Shown: positions 13,015 to 21,772, counted from the stretch's first letter. The stretch is DNA of 23,353 nt from JAHFUI01 sp041485905 (GCA_041485905.1 JBGPKK010000063.1:1-23353); one strand, 5' to 3'. Notes: a model not told the origin generated them from the sequence alone. Translations and numbers: made by a program.

Positions 13015-16000
13015 ATGAAACCTTTGATTCAATGGTCGATCGATCACCACTGGATGGTGATGATCTTCTCGGCGCTGCTCCTCGTGGGCGCCATCTGGAC
13101 CGCGCGCGATATGCCGGTTGATGTCTTCCCGGATCTGACCGCACCGACCGTCACCATCCTGACTGAAGGACATGGGATGGCGCCGGAGGAGATGGAATCG
13201 CTCGTCACCTTCCCGTTGGAAAGCGCCATCAACGGCGCGTCCAACGTCCGACGGGTGCGCTCCGCCACCGCGCTCGGGATCGCCGTCGTCTGGGTGGAAT
13301 TCGACTGGGGCACGGATATCTTCCTGGCGCGGCAAATCGTCGCGGAAAAGCTGGCGCTTGTCGGCGGCACGCTGCCGCCGCAGGTTGAACGGCCGGTCCT
13401 CGCGCCGGTCTCGTCAATCATGGGCGAGATTCTCTTTTTCGCGATCTCGTCGGACGCGCAGGATCCGCTCGCGCTTCGAACGGTGGCCGACACCGTCGTG
13501 CGGCGTCGTCTGCTGGCCGTGCCCGGTGTCTCGCAGGTCACGCCGATCGGCGGCGCCGAGCGCCAATACCAGGTCATCGCCCACCCGGAACAACTGCGCG
13601 CGAATAACGTCTCGCTGACCGCGCTGCTCGACGCGGTCCGCGGCGCCAGTCACAACACGTCGGCCGGTGTGTTTACCGAAGGCCCGCAAGAGTACGTGCT
13701 GCAGGCCGTCGGTCGCGTCAGAAGCCCTGACGAGATCGGGGAAAGCGTCGTCGCACTGCGCGGCGGCCGATCGGTGCTCGTCCGTGATGTGGCGGACGTC
13801 CGTGAGGGCGGCGCCTTCAAGCGGGGCGAAGGATCCCGCAGCGGCAAGCCGGCGGTCATCGTCGGCGTGCAGAAGCAGCCGGGCGCAAACACGATCGAGT
13901 TGACCGCTCGTCTCGATCGGGAGCTCGACCGTCTTCAGCAGGAGCTGCCCAAAGGCATGACGATCGATCGCAAGATCTTCCGGCAGGCGGACTTCATCGA
14001 GGTCGCTGTCAACAACGTCGTCAAGGCGCTCGGCGACGGCGGCATTCTGGTGATCGTCGTCGTGCTGCTGTTTCTCGCGAATTTTCGGGCCGCGGCCATC
14101 ACGCTGACGGCCATGCCGCTGTCGCTCGCCGCCGCCATTCTCGTACTTCGCGCGTTCGGCGCCACGATCAACACGATGACGCTCGGCGGGATGGCGATTG
14201 CCATCGGCGCGCTCGTCGACGATGCGATCATCGACGTTGAAAACGTGGTGCGGCGACTGCGCGAGAATCGCGCGAAGCCCGTCGATCAGCAGCGGCCGGC
14301 CGCCGAGGTCGTCCGCGAGGCGACGCTGGAGATTCGCACGTCGATTGTGTTCGCCACGATCATCATCGTGCTGGTATTCCTCCCCATCTTCGGCCTTGCC
14401 GGGGTCGAAGGTCGCCTGCTCACACCTCTCGCGTTCGCGTACATCGTGTCGCTCGTCGCTTCCCTCATCGTCGCGATCATCGTGACGCCGGCGCTATCCT
14501 ATACATTTCTCCCGCATGCGCGGTCGATCGAACGGGGTCACGATGGATGGCTGGCGCGGACGCTCAAGGCCCGGTTCGCGACGGTCCTCCCGCGCGCGCT
14601 CAATCATCCCGGCGTGGTGATGGGCACATCCGCCGCGCTGCTGGTCGTCGCCGCCATTGGGCTGACGCGCGCAGGCACCGGCTTTCTGCCTGAATTCCAT
14701 GAAGGCAGCCTGACTGTTCAGGCCAATACGCTCCCCGGCACGTCGCTTGCGAAATCGGACGAGATCGGGCGGCGTGTCGAGCAGATTATGTTGGCCGAAC
14801 CCGAGGTGGTCGCCACCGCACGACGCACAGGACGCGCGGAGCTCGACGAGCACGTGCAGGGCGTTGAAGCTGCGGAGATCGACGTCGGCCTCCGCGACAC
14901 CGGCCGGCCGCGAGCGGAGCTGCTCGCGGCATTGCGGCGCGGATTCTCGACGCTGCCCGGCACCAACGTCACGATTGGGCAGCCGATTTCACACCGCATC
15001 GATCACATGCTGTCGGGCACACGGGCCAACATCGCGGTGAAGGTGTTCGGCGACGACCTCAGCACGCTCCGGCGTCTCGGCGAGCGCGTACGGGACGCCG
15101 TCCGCCGTGTGCCGGGCGTCGTCGATCTTTCGCTCGAGCAGCAGATGGACATACCTGTCGTGCGCTTCGTCCTCAACCGAACGGCGATCGCGCGCTATGG
15201 GCTGCATGCCGGCGACGTCGGCGAGGCGATCGAGACCAGCTTCGCCGGCGCCACCGTCGGTCGCATCTTCGATCGCGGTACGGCGTTCGATCTGGTCGTC
15301 AAGTTCGACCCGTCGAGCAGCGGCGACTTCGAGCGCATCGCTGATCTCCCAATCGACACGCCGACCTCCGGCCAGGTACCGATCCGCCTGCTCGCCGACG
15401 TGCGGCGTGAAGAGGGGCCCAATATGATCCTGCGCGAGAACGTGCAGCGCCGGATCGTGATTTCCTGCAACGTCGCCGGCAGAGATCTCGGCAGCGTGAT
15501 CGACGACATCAGATCGAACATCGCACAGTCCGCGCCGATGCCTGCGGGATACCGCGTCGAGTACGGCGGCCAGTTTGAGAGTCAGCAGAGCGCGTCTCGA
15601 CGCCTCGCGGTGCTGTTGGTCGGCGTGATCGCCGGTCTGTTCATGCTGCTCGTCCTGGCGTTCGGCCGCGCACGTGATGCGGCGATCGTCATGGTCAATC
15701 TCCCGCTCGCGCTGATCGGCGGCGTCGCCGGCATATTCCTGGCCGGTGGCGTGCTCAGCGTCGCGTCGATGATCGGCTTCATCACGCTGTTCGGCATCGC
15801 CACGCGAAACGGCATTATGTTGGTGTCGCACATTCAGCACCTGATGAAGGACGAGGGCGTCACTGATTTTCGCGAGGCCGTCCAACGCGGCGCACACGAG
15901 CGGCTCGTGCCGATCCTGATGACGGCCATGGCTGCCGGGCTGGCGCTGATTCCGCTGGCGCTCGGCGGCGGGAAAACCGGTAGCGAGATTCAGACGCCAA

Positions 16001-16104
16001 TGGCGATCGTCATTCTCTGCGGGCTGATGACGTCGACACTGCTCAACATGATCGTCGTGCCGACGCTGTACCTTAGGTATGGGCGCCGGACGGCCGGTGT
16101 ATAA
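13015..16104 (+). CDS. Heavy-metal efflux RND pump, CzcA/CusA family (1029 aa)
   Basis: Full length for the family. Markers are the N-terminal MPVDVFPDLTAPTVTILTE, the TM4 relay segment AIAIGALVDDAIIDVENVV with Asp402, Asp403 and Glu409, FLPIFGLAGVEGRLLTPLA, GTRANIAVKVFGDDL in the periplasmic porter, and the C-terminal LALGGGKTGSEIQTPMA. The pump exchanges protons for metal ions drawn mainly from the periplasm. By eye, the methionine of the CusA copper relay in the segment after RTGRAE is replaced by Ala (GVEAAEIDV), while a Met persists in RIDHMLSG, so copper specificity is uncertain and zinc, cobalt, nickel or cadmium remain possible. It follows the adaptor by twelve bases. A diverged scrap of the same family lies at 3944-3991. 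Confidence 0.95.
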   Translation: MKPLIQWSIDHHWMVMIFSALLLVGAIWTARDMPVDVFPDLTAPTVTILTEGHGMAPEEMESLVTFPLESAINGASNVRRVRSATALGIAVVWVEFDWGTDIFLARQIVAEKLALVGGTLPPQVERPVLAPVSSIMGEILFFAISSDAQDPLALRTVADTVVRRRLLAVPGVSQVTPIGGAERQYQVIAHPEQLRANNVSLTALLDAVRGASHNTSAGVFTEGPQEYVLQAVGRVRSPDEIGESVVALRGGRSVLVRDVADVREGGAFKRGEGSRSGKPAVIVGVQKQPGANTIELTARLDRELDRLQQELPKGMTIDRKIFRQADFIEVAVNNVVKALGDGGILVIVVVLLFLANFRAAAITLTAMPLSLAAAILVLRAFGATINTMTLGGMAIAIGALVDDAIIDVENVVRRLRENRAKPVDQQRPAAEVVREATLEIRTSIVFATIIIVLVFLPIFGLAGVEGRLLTPLAFAYIVSLVASLIVAIIVTPALSYTFLPHARSIERGHDGWLARTLKARFATVLPRALNHPGVVMGTSAALLVVAAIGLTRAGTGFLPEFHEGSLTVQANTLPGTSLAKSDEIGRRVEQIMLAEPEVVATARRTGRAELDEHVQGVEAAEIDVGLRDTGRPRAELLAALRRGFSTLPGTNVTIGQPISHRIDHMLSGTRANIAVKVFGDDLSTLRRLGERVRDAVRRVPGVVDLSLEQQMDIPVVRFVLNRTAIARYGLHAGDVGEAIETSFAGATVGRIFDRGTAFDLVVKFDPSSSGDFERIADLPIDTPTSGQVPIRLLADVRREEGPNMILRENVQRRIVISCNVAGRDLGSVIDDIRSNIAQSAPMPAGYRVEYGGQFESQQSASRRLAVLLVGVIAGLFMLLVLAFGRARDAAIVMVNLPLALIGGVAGIFLAGGVLSVASMIGFITLFGIATRNGIMLVSHIQHLMKDEGVTDFREAVQRGAHERLVPILMTAMAAGLALIPLALGGGKTGSEIQTPMAIVILCGLMTSTLLNMIVVPTLYLRYGRRTAGV

Positions 16105-16142
16105 GCGAGGGTGAGCGCAAGTGACTGGGGAGTCCTGATTTT

Positions 16143-16637
16143 ATGAAAATCGTTCACTGGTTGTTCGTCGTCAGCGTGGCGCTCTTCGTCTGCGGCATCG
16201 GATTCGTCATCGCCGGTGCGCGGGCCGCCCGGCAGGCGCCGGCGGTCGACACCGCGGCTGCCAGCCTGGTGCCGGTCGCCAGCGTGAAGCAGATCATGAA
16301 GGGGATCACCGGACCCGCGGCCAATGTCGTGTTCAACGCCGTCAGCACCACGGTGTCGGTCAAGGGCACGGAAGAGAAGGCCCCGCAAACTGCAGAAGAA
16401 TGGGAAGCCGTGGGCAACAGCGCGGCGGCCCTCATCGAATCAGGCAACCTGATGTTGATGGGTAGCCGCGTGGTGGACAAAGGCGACTGGGTCAAGCAGT
16501 CGCGCGCGCTCATCGAGGCCGGCACGGTCGCGTTGAAGGCGACGCAGGCCAAGAGCGCCGACCAGGTGCTGGCATCCGGTGAAGCGATCAACATGACGTG
16601 CGATGGCTGCCATCTCAAGTATCAGCGAGGTTCATAA
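16143..16637 (+). CDS. Cytochrome c'-type monohaem protein (164 aa)
   Basis: An N-terminal hydrophobic segment (residues 6-27) acts as a signal or membrane anchor. The rest is predicted helical. The single haem site is at the extreme C-terminus: Cys153, Cys156 and His157 (NMTCDGCHLKYQ). A C-terminal CxxCH in a helical protein of this length is the hallmark of the cytochrome c'/c-556 four-helix family, which binds small ligands or carries electrons in the periplasm. GGGGAGT lies nine bases before the ATG. It sits between an RND pump and a HupE gene, an unusual place for a cytochrome. Confidence 0.82.
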   Translation: MKIVHWLFVVSVALFVCGIGFVIAGARAARQAPAVDTAAASLVPVASVKQIMKGITGPAANVVFNAVSTTVSVKGTEEKAPQTAEEWEAVGNSAAALIESGNLMLMGSRVVDKGDWVKQSRALIEAGTVALKATQAKSADQVLASGEAINMTCDGCHLKYQRGS

Positions 16638-16638
16638 G

Positions 16639-17331
16639 ATGCGAACGTCCATCGTCTGGTCCTTGACCGTCGCGCTGCTCGTGATCCTGTGCGCAGGTCA
16701 CCTCAGCGCGCACGGCGTGTCGGGCAAGGACGCCGTGTTCTTGCAGTCCATTCAGGGCCGCGCCATCGGTCCGCTCATGTACCTGGGCGCCAAGCACATG
16801 GTCACCGGGTACGACCATCTGGCATTCCTGGTCGGCGTCATCTTCTTTCTGTATCGAAGGATAGACATCGTCCAATACGTGAGCCTCTTCACGATCGGCC
16901 ACAGCCTGACGCTGCTCGTCGGTGTGCTCGGAGGCGTCAAGGCGAATCCGTACATCGTCGACGCCATCATCGGGTTCTCCGTCGTCTACAAAGCGTTCGA
17001 CAACATCGACGGCTTCAGGCGCTTCCTGGGCTTCCAGCCCAACACGCGCGTCGCCGTTCTGGTGTTCGGGCTGTTTCACGGCTTTGGCCTGGCGACGAAG
17101 CTTCAGGATCTCGCGCTCTCGCCCAACGGCCTCGTAGCCAACATCGTCGGCTTCAACGTCGGCGTCGAGATAGGCCAGGTCATTGCGTTGACCTTCGTCC
17201 TTCTGGTGTTGAGCTACTGGCGGACCCGCAGCGGATTTCTTCGACACGCGTTCGTGACCAACGGCGTCCTGATGGCGTGCGGCTTCCTGCTCGTGGGATA
17301 TCAACTGTCCGGCTATTTCCTGGGGGCATGA
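16639..17331 (+). CDS. HupE/UreJ-family membrane protein (230 aa)
   Basis: A signal-like N-terminus ending in HLSAHGVSG is followed by about six membrane segments. The family signature is visible: GAKHMVTGYDHLAFLVGVIFFL (His-x4-5-Gly-Tyr-Asp-His), FTIGHSLTLLVG and VFGLFHGFGLAT. Related proteins are proposed nickel or cobalt permeases, though this subgroup is often found beside RND metal pumps. The start at 16639 is one base after the cytochrome stop, with GCGAGG upstream. The stop overlaps the next gene as ATGA. Its histidines could bind a transition metal in the membrane. Confidence 0.88.
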   Translation: MRTSIVWSLTVALLVILCAGHLSAHGVSGKDAVFLQSIQGRAIGPLMYLGAKHMVTGYDHLAFLVGVIFFLYRRIDIVQYVSLFTIGHSLTLLVGVLGGVKANPYIVDAIIGFSVVYKAFDNIDGFRRFLGFQPNTRVAVLVFGLFHGFGLATKLQDLALSPNGLVANIVGFNVGVEIGQVIALTFVLLVLSYWRTRSGFLRHAFVTNGVLMACGFLLVGYQLSGYFLGA

Positions 17332-17954
17332 TGGCAACGACTGAGACGAACGCGGGCGCGCCGGCGGTTGTGGCAAGAGAGCAGATCGCGCTCAATGTCG
17401 GGGCGGCATTGCTGGTGGCAGGGCTGCTCCTCGTCATCGCCGTGTTGCCTGCCGAATTCGGCGTCGATCCGCTCGGGATCGGCCGGAAGCTGGGCCTCAC
17501 CGCGATGAGCGACGTCAAGAAGAACCTGGACGGGTTCCAGGCGTCGCGCGCCGGCAGCGCCGGCGGCGCTGCGACGGTCGCGCCGCAGGAGCGTAGCTAT
17601 CAGAACGAGACGGTCGAATTCAAGCTGGGGCCTCGGGAATCGGTCGAATACAAGTACCGCCTCGACAAGGGTGAAGCGCTGCTCTATTCGTGGAAAGCGA
17701 CCGGCCGCGTCAACTACGAGCTTCACGCCGAGCCGGACGGCGCGCCGCGTGGCTATGCGGAGAGCTTCGAGAAGAAGGATGCGAAGGACACGGCGTCGGG
17801 CACGCTCACGGCGCCGTTCGCAGGCATCCACGGGTGGTATTGGGAGAATCCGAGCAACGCTGACGTGACGGTGACGCTCTCGGCTGCCGGCTTCTACAAC
17901 ATGTCGCATGAATTCCGGAAGGATGCGGCGCCGAAGACGAAGATGTTTCAATAG
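17328..17954 (+). CDS. Membrane-anchored periplasmic protein of metal-efflux clusters (208 aa)
   Basis: One transmembrane helix (residues about 22-44, LNVGAALLVAGLLLVIAVLP) follows a short cytoplasmic N-terminus. A linker and a periplasmic beta-rich domain come next (VEFKLGPRESVEYKYRLDKG, then WKATGRVNYELHAEPDG and FAGIHGWYWENPSNADVTVTL). Proteins with this layout are often labelled transmembrane anchor protein and occur beside HupE and RND genes; the biochemical role is not known. Two ATG codons in tandem (17328 and 17331) overlap the HupE stop. The stop overlaps the MFS start by one base. Confidence 0.75.
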   Translation: MMATTETNAGAPAVVAREQIALNVGAALLVAGLLLVIAVLPAEFGVDPLGIGRKLGLTAMSDVKKNLDGFQASRAGSAGGAATVAPQERSYQNETVEFKLGPRESVEYKYRLDKGEALLYSWKATGRVNYELHAEPDGAPRGYAESFEKKDAKDTASGTLTAPFAGIHGWYWENPSNADVTVTLSAAGFYNMSHEFRKDAAPKTKMFQ

Positions 17955-19246
17955 TGGCCGAGACTTCGAACAGCGGGCCACGGTTGACCTTACCGACCGC
18001 GCTTCAACATCTCACGCGTGACGGCTGGCTGCTCTTCGGCACCCGGTTCGTTCGGCTGTTTGCGTACGGGTCGTTGTCGGTCGTGCTGGTGTTCTATCTG
18101 GTTGGCGTCGGGCTGAGCGCGCCGCAAACCGGCATGCTGCTGACGCTGACGCTCGTCGGCGACACTGTCGTCTCCCTCTTCCTCACGACCCGCGCCGATC
18201 GGATCGGACGCCGCCGCATGCTGATCGTCGGGGCGGGGCTCATGACGGCTGCCGGGCTCGTCTTCGCATCCACAACGAACCTCTGGCTGCTCGTGCTCGC
18301 GGGAACCGTCGGCGTCATCAGTCCGAGCGGTAATGAAGTGGGACCGTTTCTCTCGATTGAGCAGGCCGCACTCGCGCATGTCGTGACCGATCGGACCAGA
18401 ACCGAAGTGTTTGCCTGGTACACGCTCAGCGGATCGCTGGCGACCGCGCTCGGCGCGCTGGCTGGAGGCACCGCCACACGCGTGTTGCAGCAGAGGGCGA
18501 TGGCCCCTGTGAGCAGTTACCGGATGGTGGTGATTCTGTACGCGGCACTGGGCGTGGTCCTGGCTGTCTTGTTTTCCCGTGTGTCGCGCGGCGCCGAGGC
18601 GACGACACGTGGCGAGAAGAAGGCGTTTCGCGCGACGTTCGCCGGCCTCTCCGGACTCGATCGATCGCGGGATGTCGTGGTGAAGCTATCGGCCCTGTTC
18701 GCCCTGGACTCTTTCGGGGGCGGCTTCGTCGTCCAAAGCTTCGCCGCGTATTGGTTCTACCTGCGCTTCGGCGCTCAGCCGGAAACGCTCGGCGCGATTT
18801 TTTTCTGGGCCAACATCTTTGCGGGGATCTCGGCGTTGCTGGCGTCACGGCTGGCTTCGCGCTTCGGCCTGATCAAGACCATGGTCGCCACGCATCTGCC
18901 TTCGAACGTCCTGCTCATTCTGGTGCCGCTGATGCCGACCCTGCCGCTGGCCGTCCTGGTCCTGTTGGTGCGGTTCAGCATCAGTCAGATGGACGTGCCC
19001 ACGAGACAGTCCTACATCATGGCCGTCGTCAGTCCGGAGGAGCGATCCGCAGCTGCGGGCATCACGGGCGTGGCACGGACGACTGGCGCCGCCATCAGCC
19101 CGCTCTTTGTCGGTTTCCTGTTTGCGCGGCCCGCACTCATCAACCTGCCGTTCTTCATCGCTGGAACGCTGAAAATCATCTACGACCTGTTGCTCTACAA
19201 GCAGTTCGTGGCAGTGCATCCACCGGAGGAAGTCCGGGGTTCCTAG
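17954..19246 (+). CDS. Major facilitator superfamily transporter (430 aa)
   Basis: Twelve hydrophobic segments are recognisable, with the loop 2-3 motif as TTRADRIGRRRML and a related motif in the second half (ASRLASRFGLIKT). The GTG start overlaps the last base of the anchor-protein stop, so the gene ends the same operon. The substrate cannot be read from sequence. In metal loci such carriers are thought to export metal ions or complexes from the cytoplasm, feeding the periplasmic pump. An inverted repeat lies directly after the stop. Confidence 0.87.
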   Translation: MAETSNSGPRLTLPTALQHLTRDGWLLFGTRFVRLFAYGSLSVVLVFYLVGVGLSAPQTGMLLTLTLVGDTVVSLFLTTRADRIGRRRMLIVGAGLMTAAGLVFASTTNLWLLVLAGTVGVISPSGNEVGPFLSIEQAALAHVVTDRTRTEVFAWYTLSGSLATALGALAGGTATRVLQQRAMAPVSSYRMVVILYAALGVVLAVLFSRVSRGAEATTRGEKKAFRATFAGLSGLDRSRDVVVKLSALFALDSFGGGFVVQSFAAYWFYLRFGAQPETLGAIFFWANIFAGISALLASRLASRFGLIKTMVATHLPSNVLLILVPLMPTLPLAVLVLLVRFSISQMDVPTRQSYIMAVVSPEERSAAAGITGVARTTGAAISPLFVGFLFARPALINLPFFIAGTLKIIYDLLLYKQFVAVHPPEEVRGS

Positions 19247-19258
19247 ACTTGCAGCAGC

Positions 19259-19299
19259 TCACGTGTGCGATCGGGTACACACGGCCATTGCACACGTGA
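19259..19299. terminator. 10-bp perfect inverted repeat after the efflux operon
   Basis: TCACGTGTGC (19259-19268) and GCACACGTGA (19290-19299) are perfectly complementary around 21 bases, starting 12 bases after the MFS stop. It is well placed to end or stabilise the operon transcript. No T run follows, and each arm contains the palindrome CACGTG, so it could equally be a protein-binding site controlling the DUF1259 gene downstream. Confidence 0.5.
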
Positions 19300-19330
19300 C
19301 CTACGATCGTCCTGTCGGCCGTCCTCCCGC

Positions 19331-19344
19331 AACGGACATCCGTT
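19331..19344 (+). promoter_or_regulatory. Short palindrome upstream of the DUF1259 gene
   Basis: AACGGA and TCCGTT are perfectly complementary around CA. The element lies 27 bases before the ATG at 19372, between the larger inverted repeat and the ribosome binding site. It may be an operator, but the length is modest. Confidence 0.3.
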
Positions 19345-19371
19345 CTCGATTCAAAGGAGAAAACAGGCATT

Positions 19372-20274
19372 ATGAACATGCACCGCGCGTTCGTCGCCGC
19401 ACTTGTTCTCACCGCGTTGTCCATGCCGGGCACGTCAACGAGCTCGGCCCAGGGAGCGGAGTGGAAGACGGTCGAAGACGTCTTCGGATTTGCAGGGGCC
19501 AACCTGCCCGCAGGGGTCATCCGGTTCAACATGCCGCGCGGGGACCTTCATGTCACCTTGGCCGGGACCGAAGTCAAACCGGCTCTTGCACTCGGCGCCT
19601 GGGCGGCGTTCCACCACGTTGGCAGCAACGATGCGATGGTGATGGGCGATCTCGTCCTCACCGAAGACGAAGTCGCTCCAGTGATGAAAGCTCTCCAGCG
19701 CGGAGGTGTCGAAGTCACGGCGCTTCACAACCATCTGATCGGCGAATCGCCGAAAATCATGTACGTCCACATGGGCGGACACGGTGATCCGGTGAAATTG
19801 GCCCAGACGATCAAGCACGCGGTTGGGCTGACCAAAACGCCTCTGCCTCAGGGCGGCGGCACGAAGGAAACCGCCGCCGATCTTGGATTCGACGTGGCCG
19901 CTGTGGAGAAGATCATGGGTCGCCCAGGCACCGTGAGCGGCGGAGTCCTCCACTTCAGCGCCCCACGCGCGGAGAAGCTCACCGAAGACGGGATGGAGAC
20001 GCCACCGTCGATGGGGGCGGGCACTGCCATCAATTTCCAGCCCACCGGGAATGGACGGGCAGCGATAGCCGGCGATTTCGCCATGACGGCGAAAGAGGTA
20101 GGACCCGTGATGAAGGTTCTGCAAGACAACGGCGTTCAAGCCGTCGCGCTGCACAGCCATGCGCTGGACGACGCCCCGCGCCTTCTTTACATGCACTTCT
20201 GGGCGAACGACGACGCGCTGAAGCTCGCCAGGACGCTGCGCAGCGCGGTCGACGAGACCAACGCAGCGAAGTAG
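19372..20274 (+). CDS. Exported tandem DUF1259 (LppY/LpqO-family) protein (300 aa)
   Basis: A signal peptide (residues 1-27, ending SSAQG) precedes two copies of the DUF1259 fold, about residues 30-150 and 165-295. The first carries WKTVEDVFGFAGANLPAGV, LALGAWAAFHHVG, VMGDLVLTEDEVAPVMKAL and TALHNHLIGESPKIMYVHMG. The second repeats the same order less strictly, ending ALHSHALDDAPRLLYMHFW. The paired HNHL and HSHA motifs and the YxHx residues suggest metal or ligand binding, but the function is unknown. Members occur in metal- and chromate-stress loci. GGAG lies 12 bases before the ATG. The next genes follow within 12 bases or overlap. Confidence 0.87.
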   Translation: MNMHRAFVAALVLTALSMPGTSTSSAQGAEWKTVEDVFGFAGANLPAGVIRFNMPRGDLHVTLAGTEVKPALALGAWAAFHHVGSNDAMVMGDLVLTEDEVAPVMKALQRGGVEVTALHNHLIGESPKIMYVHMGGHGDPVKLAQTIKHAVGLTKTPLPQGGGTKETAADLGFDVAAVEKIMGRPGTVSGGVLHFSAPRAEKLTEDGMETPPSMGAGTAINFQPTGNGRAAIAGDFAMTAKEVGPVMKVLQDNGVQAVALHSHALDDAPRLLYMHFWANDDALKLARTLRSAVDETNAAK

Positions 20275-20285
20275 ACGGCAGCGTT

Positions 20286-20927
20286 ATGCACGGGTCAAGG
20301 TGCTCGCTGATACCGGTCTTTGTGTGCCTGGGCTTCGCCGTCCTTTTCGGACAGAGCACAACGATCAACTTCGACTCGGATGATCCCGGAAGGCCGCCAA
20401 AAGGATTCGCGTTCGTACTAACCGGGCAGGGCAGACCGGGAGTCTGGCTCGTCAGGAAGAACGATGCGGCGCACGGGAATGTGTTGGCGCAGACCGACGC
20501 CGACCCGACCGACAATCGGTTCCCTGTGGCCGTGTACAGCGACTTCACCGCCAGGGACGTCGATCTCACCGTGCAGTTCAAACCGGTATCAGGCACAGGT
20601 GATCAAGGTGCCGGTCTCGTCTGGCGGTACCGCGATCAGAACAGCTACTACCTCGCGCGGTGCAACGCGCTCGAGGACACTTGCACGATCTACCGCGTGG
20701 TGAACGGCGAGCGCCAGGCCTTGTTGAGCCAGAACGTCGAGGTGGCCTCAAATATCTGGCACACGCTTCGCGTCGAGGCAGGCGGTGACCATTTCGCCGT
20801 CTACTACGACGGTACGAAGGTGTTGGACGCAACGGATGGGACCTTCACGGATGCCGGCAAGGTCGGGCTGTGGACCAAGGCGGACTCGATTGTCTATTTC
20901 GACGACTTTTCGATGGCCCGCAAGTGA
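20286..20927 (+). CDS. Exported LamG/DUF1080-like beta-sandwich protein (213 aa)
   Basis: After a signal peptide (residues about 1-22), the sequence follows the jelly-roll pattern of concanavalin-like and DUF1080 domains: FDSDDPGRPPKGFAF, DVDLTVQFKPVSGTGDQGAG, LVWRYRDQNSYYLARCN, NIWHTLRVEAGGDHFAVYYD and GKVGLWTKADSIVYFDDFSM. Such domains bind or cleave carbohydrates, but no catalytic pair is evident here and binding is more likely. The start is 11 bases after the DUF1259 stop. The stop overlaps the next start as GTGA, which indicates one transcript. Confidence 0.8.
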   Translation: MHGSRCSLIPVFVCLGFAVLFGQSTTINFDSDDPGRPPKGFAFVLTGQGRPGVWLVRKNDAAHGNVLAQTDADPTDNRFPVAVYSDFTARDVDLTVQFKPVSGTGDQGAGLVWRYRDQNSYYLARCNALEDTCTIYRVVNGERQALLSQNVEVASNIWHTLRVEAGGDHFAVYYDGTKVLDATDGTFTDAGKVGLWTKADSIVYFDDFSMARK

Positions 20928-21727
20928 CAAGGGCTGCCACAACTCTCCTATGGGCGACGGTCGCCCTCTTGGTCGCGGGGGCCAACCAGGAAGCGTTCGC
21001 CATTGTGCCCCTTGTGGCCGGGGACGTTCCCACCGCCGACAAAGGCGTGGCGGAACTGTTCCTGGGCACGCGCTATCAGAAGACGGGCGACCTCGAGCGC
21101 CAGATTCCTTTCATCGAACTGGTGCTCGGTGTGTCGTCCCGGCTGGAGCTGACGATCGAGGTGCCGTACCTTTCCCTAGCTCCGGCCCAGAGCAACGGGC
21201 GGATAGGGTTCGGCGACGCAGTGGTCGGGACCAAGATGATGTTCCTGCGCGAGACAAAGCGGCGGCCTGGCGCGGCTCTTTCCGTGGAGGCCAAGCTGGA
21301 CAACGGAGATTCCAAGGAGGGATTGGGATCCGGAGCGGTGGACTATGAGCTTCGGCTACGGTCGCAAAAGACCCTGGGCCGGTTCACCGCGCTGGGGAAC
21401 GTGGGCTATACCTTTGTCGGGCAACCAGTGATCAATGGTCTTCGCCAGGAAAGGCGGGACGTGTTGTTCCTCGCCTTCGGCCAGGAATACAAAGTCGGCG
21501 ACAAGAGCAAGCTCGTTTCGGACGTCTACTGGAGAAACAGTGACAGCCCCGGAGAGGCGGCGCGTTTTGCCGGAGACGTGGGGTTCAAGCAGGAACTCCT
21601 TTCATACCTGCAGATCCACGCTGCGATCGGAAAGAGCCTCAGGTATGGAAACCTCGGGGCGCCCCAGCTGCGAATCTATGTCGGTCTCAAGCTGGATTTC
21701 CCGGTTTCCAGAGTCGTGCCGTCATGA
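20924..21727 (+). CDS. Outer-membrane beta-barrel protein, phenol MetA-like (267 aa)
   Basis: The GTG at 20924 overlaps the upstream stop and gives a normal signal peptide (TTLLWATVALLVAGANQEAFA). The rest is alternating amphipathic beta strands: GVAELFLGTRYQ, LELTIEVPYLSLAPAQ, GFGDAVVGTKMMFLRET and FTALGNVGYTFVGQP, ending IYVGLKLDFPV. The spacing fits a 10-12 stranded barrel of the MetA-pathway/transporter type, whose members are proposed to pass small hydrophobic compounds through the outer membrane. The open frame extends upstream to 20870, but that extension lies within the previous gene and lacks a signal sequence. The substrate is unknown. Confidence 0.78.
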   Translation: MTRAATTLLWATVALLVAGANQEAFAIVPLVAGDVPTADKGVAELFLGTRYQKTGDLERQIPFIELVLGVSSRLELTIEVPYLSLAPAQSNGRIGFGDAVVGTKMMFLRETKRRPGAALSVEAKLDNGDSKEGLGSGAVDYELRLRSQKTLGRFTALGNVGYTFVGQPVINGLRQERRDVLFLAFGQEYKVGDKSKLVSDVYWRNSDSPGEAARFAGDVGFKQELLSYLQIHAAIGKSLRYGNLGAPQLRIYVGLKLDFPVSRVVPS

Positions 21728-21772
21728 AATTGAGAGATTCGTCCCCACCCCGAGCAACCGCCCCGCGTCCGA

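Noticed and set aside
14989..15897. 302-codon minus-strand frame inside the RND pump gene
   Set aside because: It overlaps an unmistakable full-length pump and has the Asp/His/Arg-rich bias of an antisense frame.
16689..17327. In-frame extension of the anchor protein into the HupE gene
   Set aside because: The extension is antisense-like Arg-rich sequence out of frame with HupE; tandem ATGs at the HupE stop give a normal membrane anchor.
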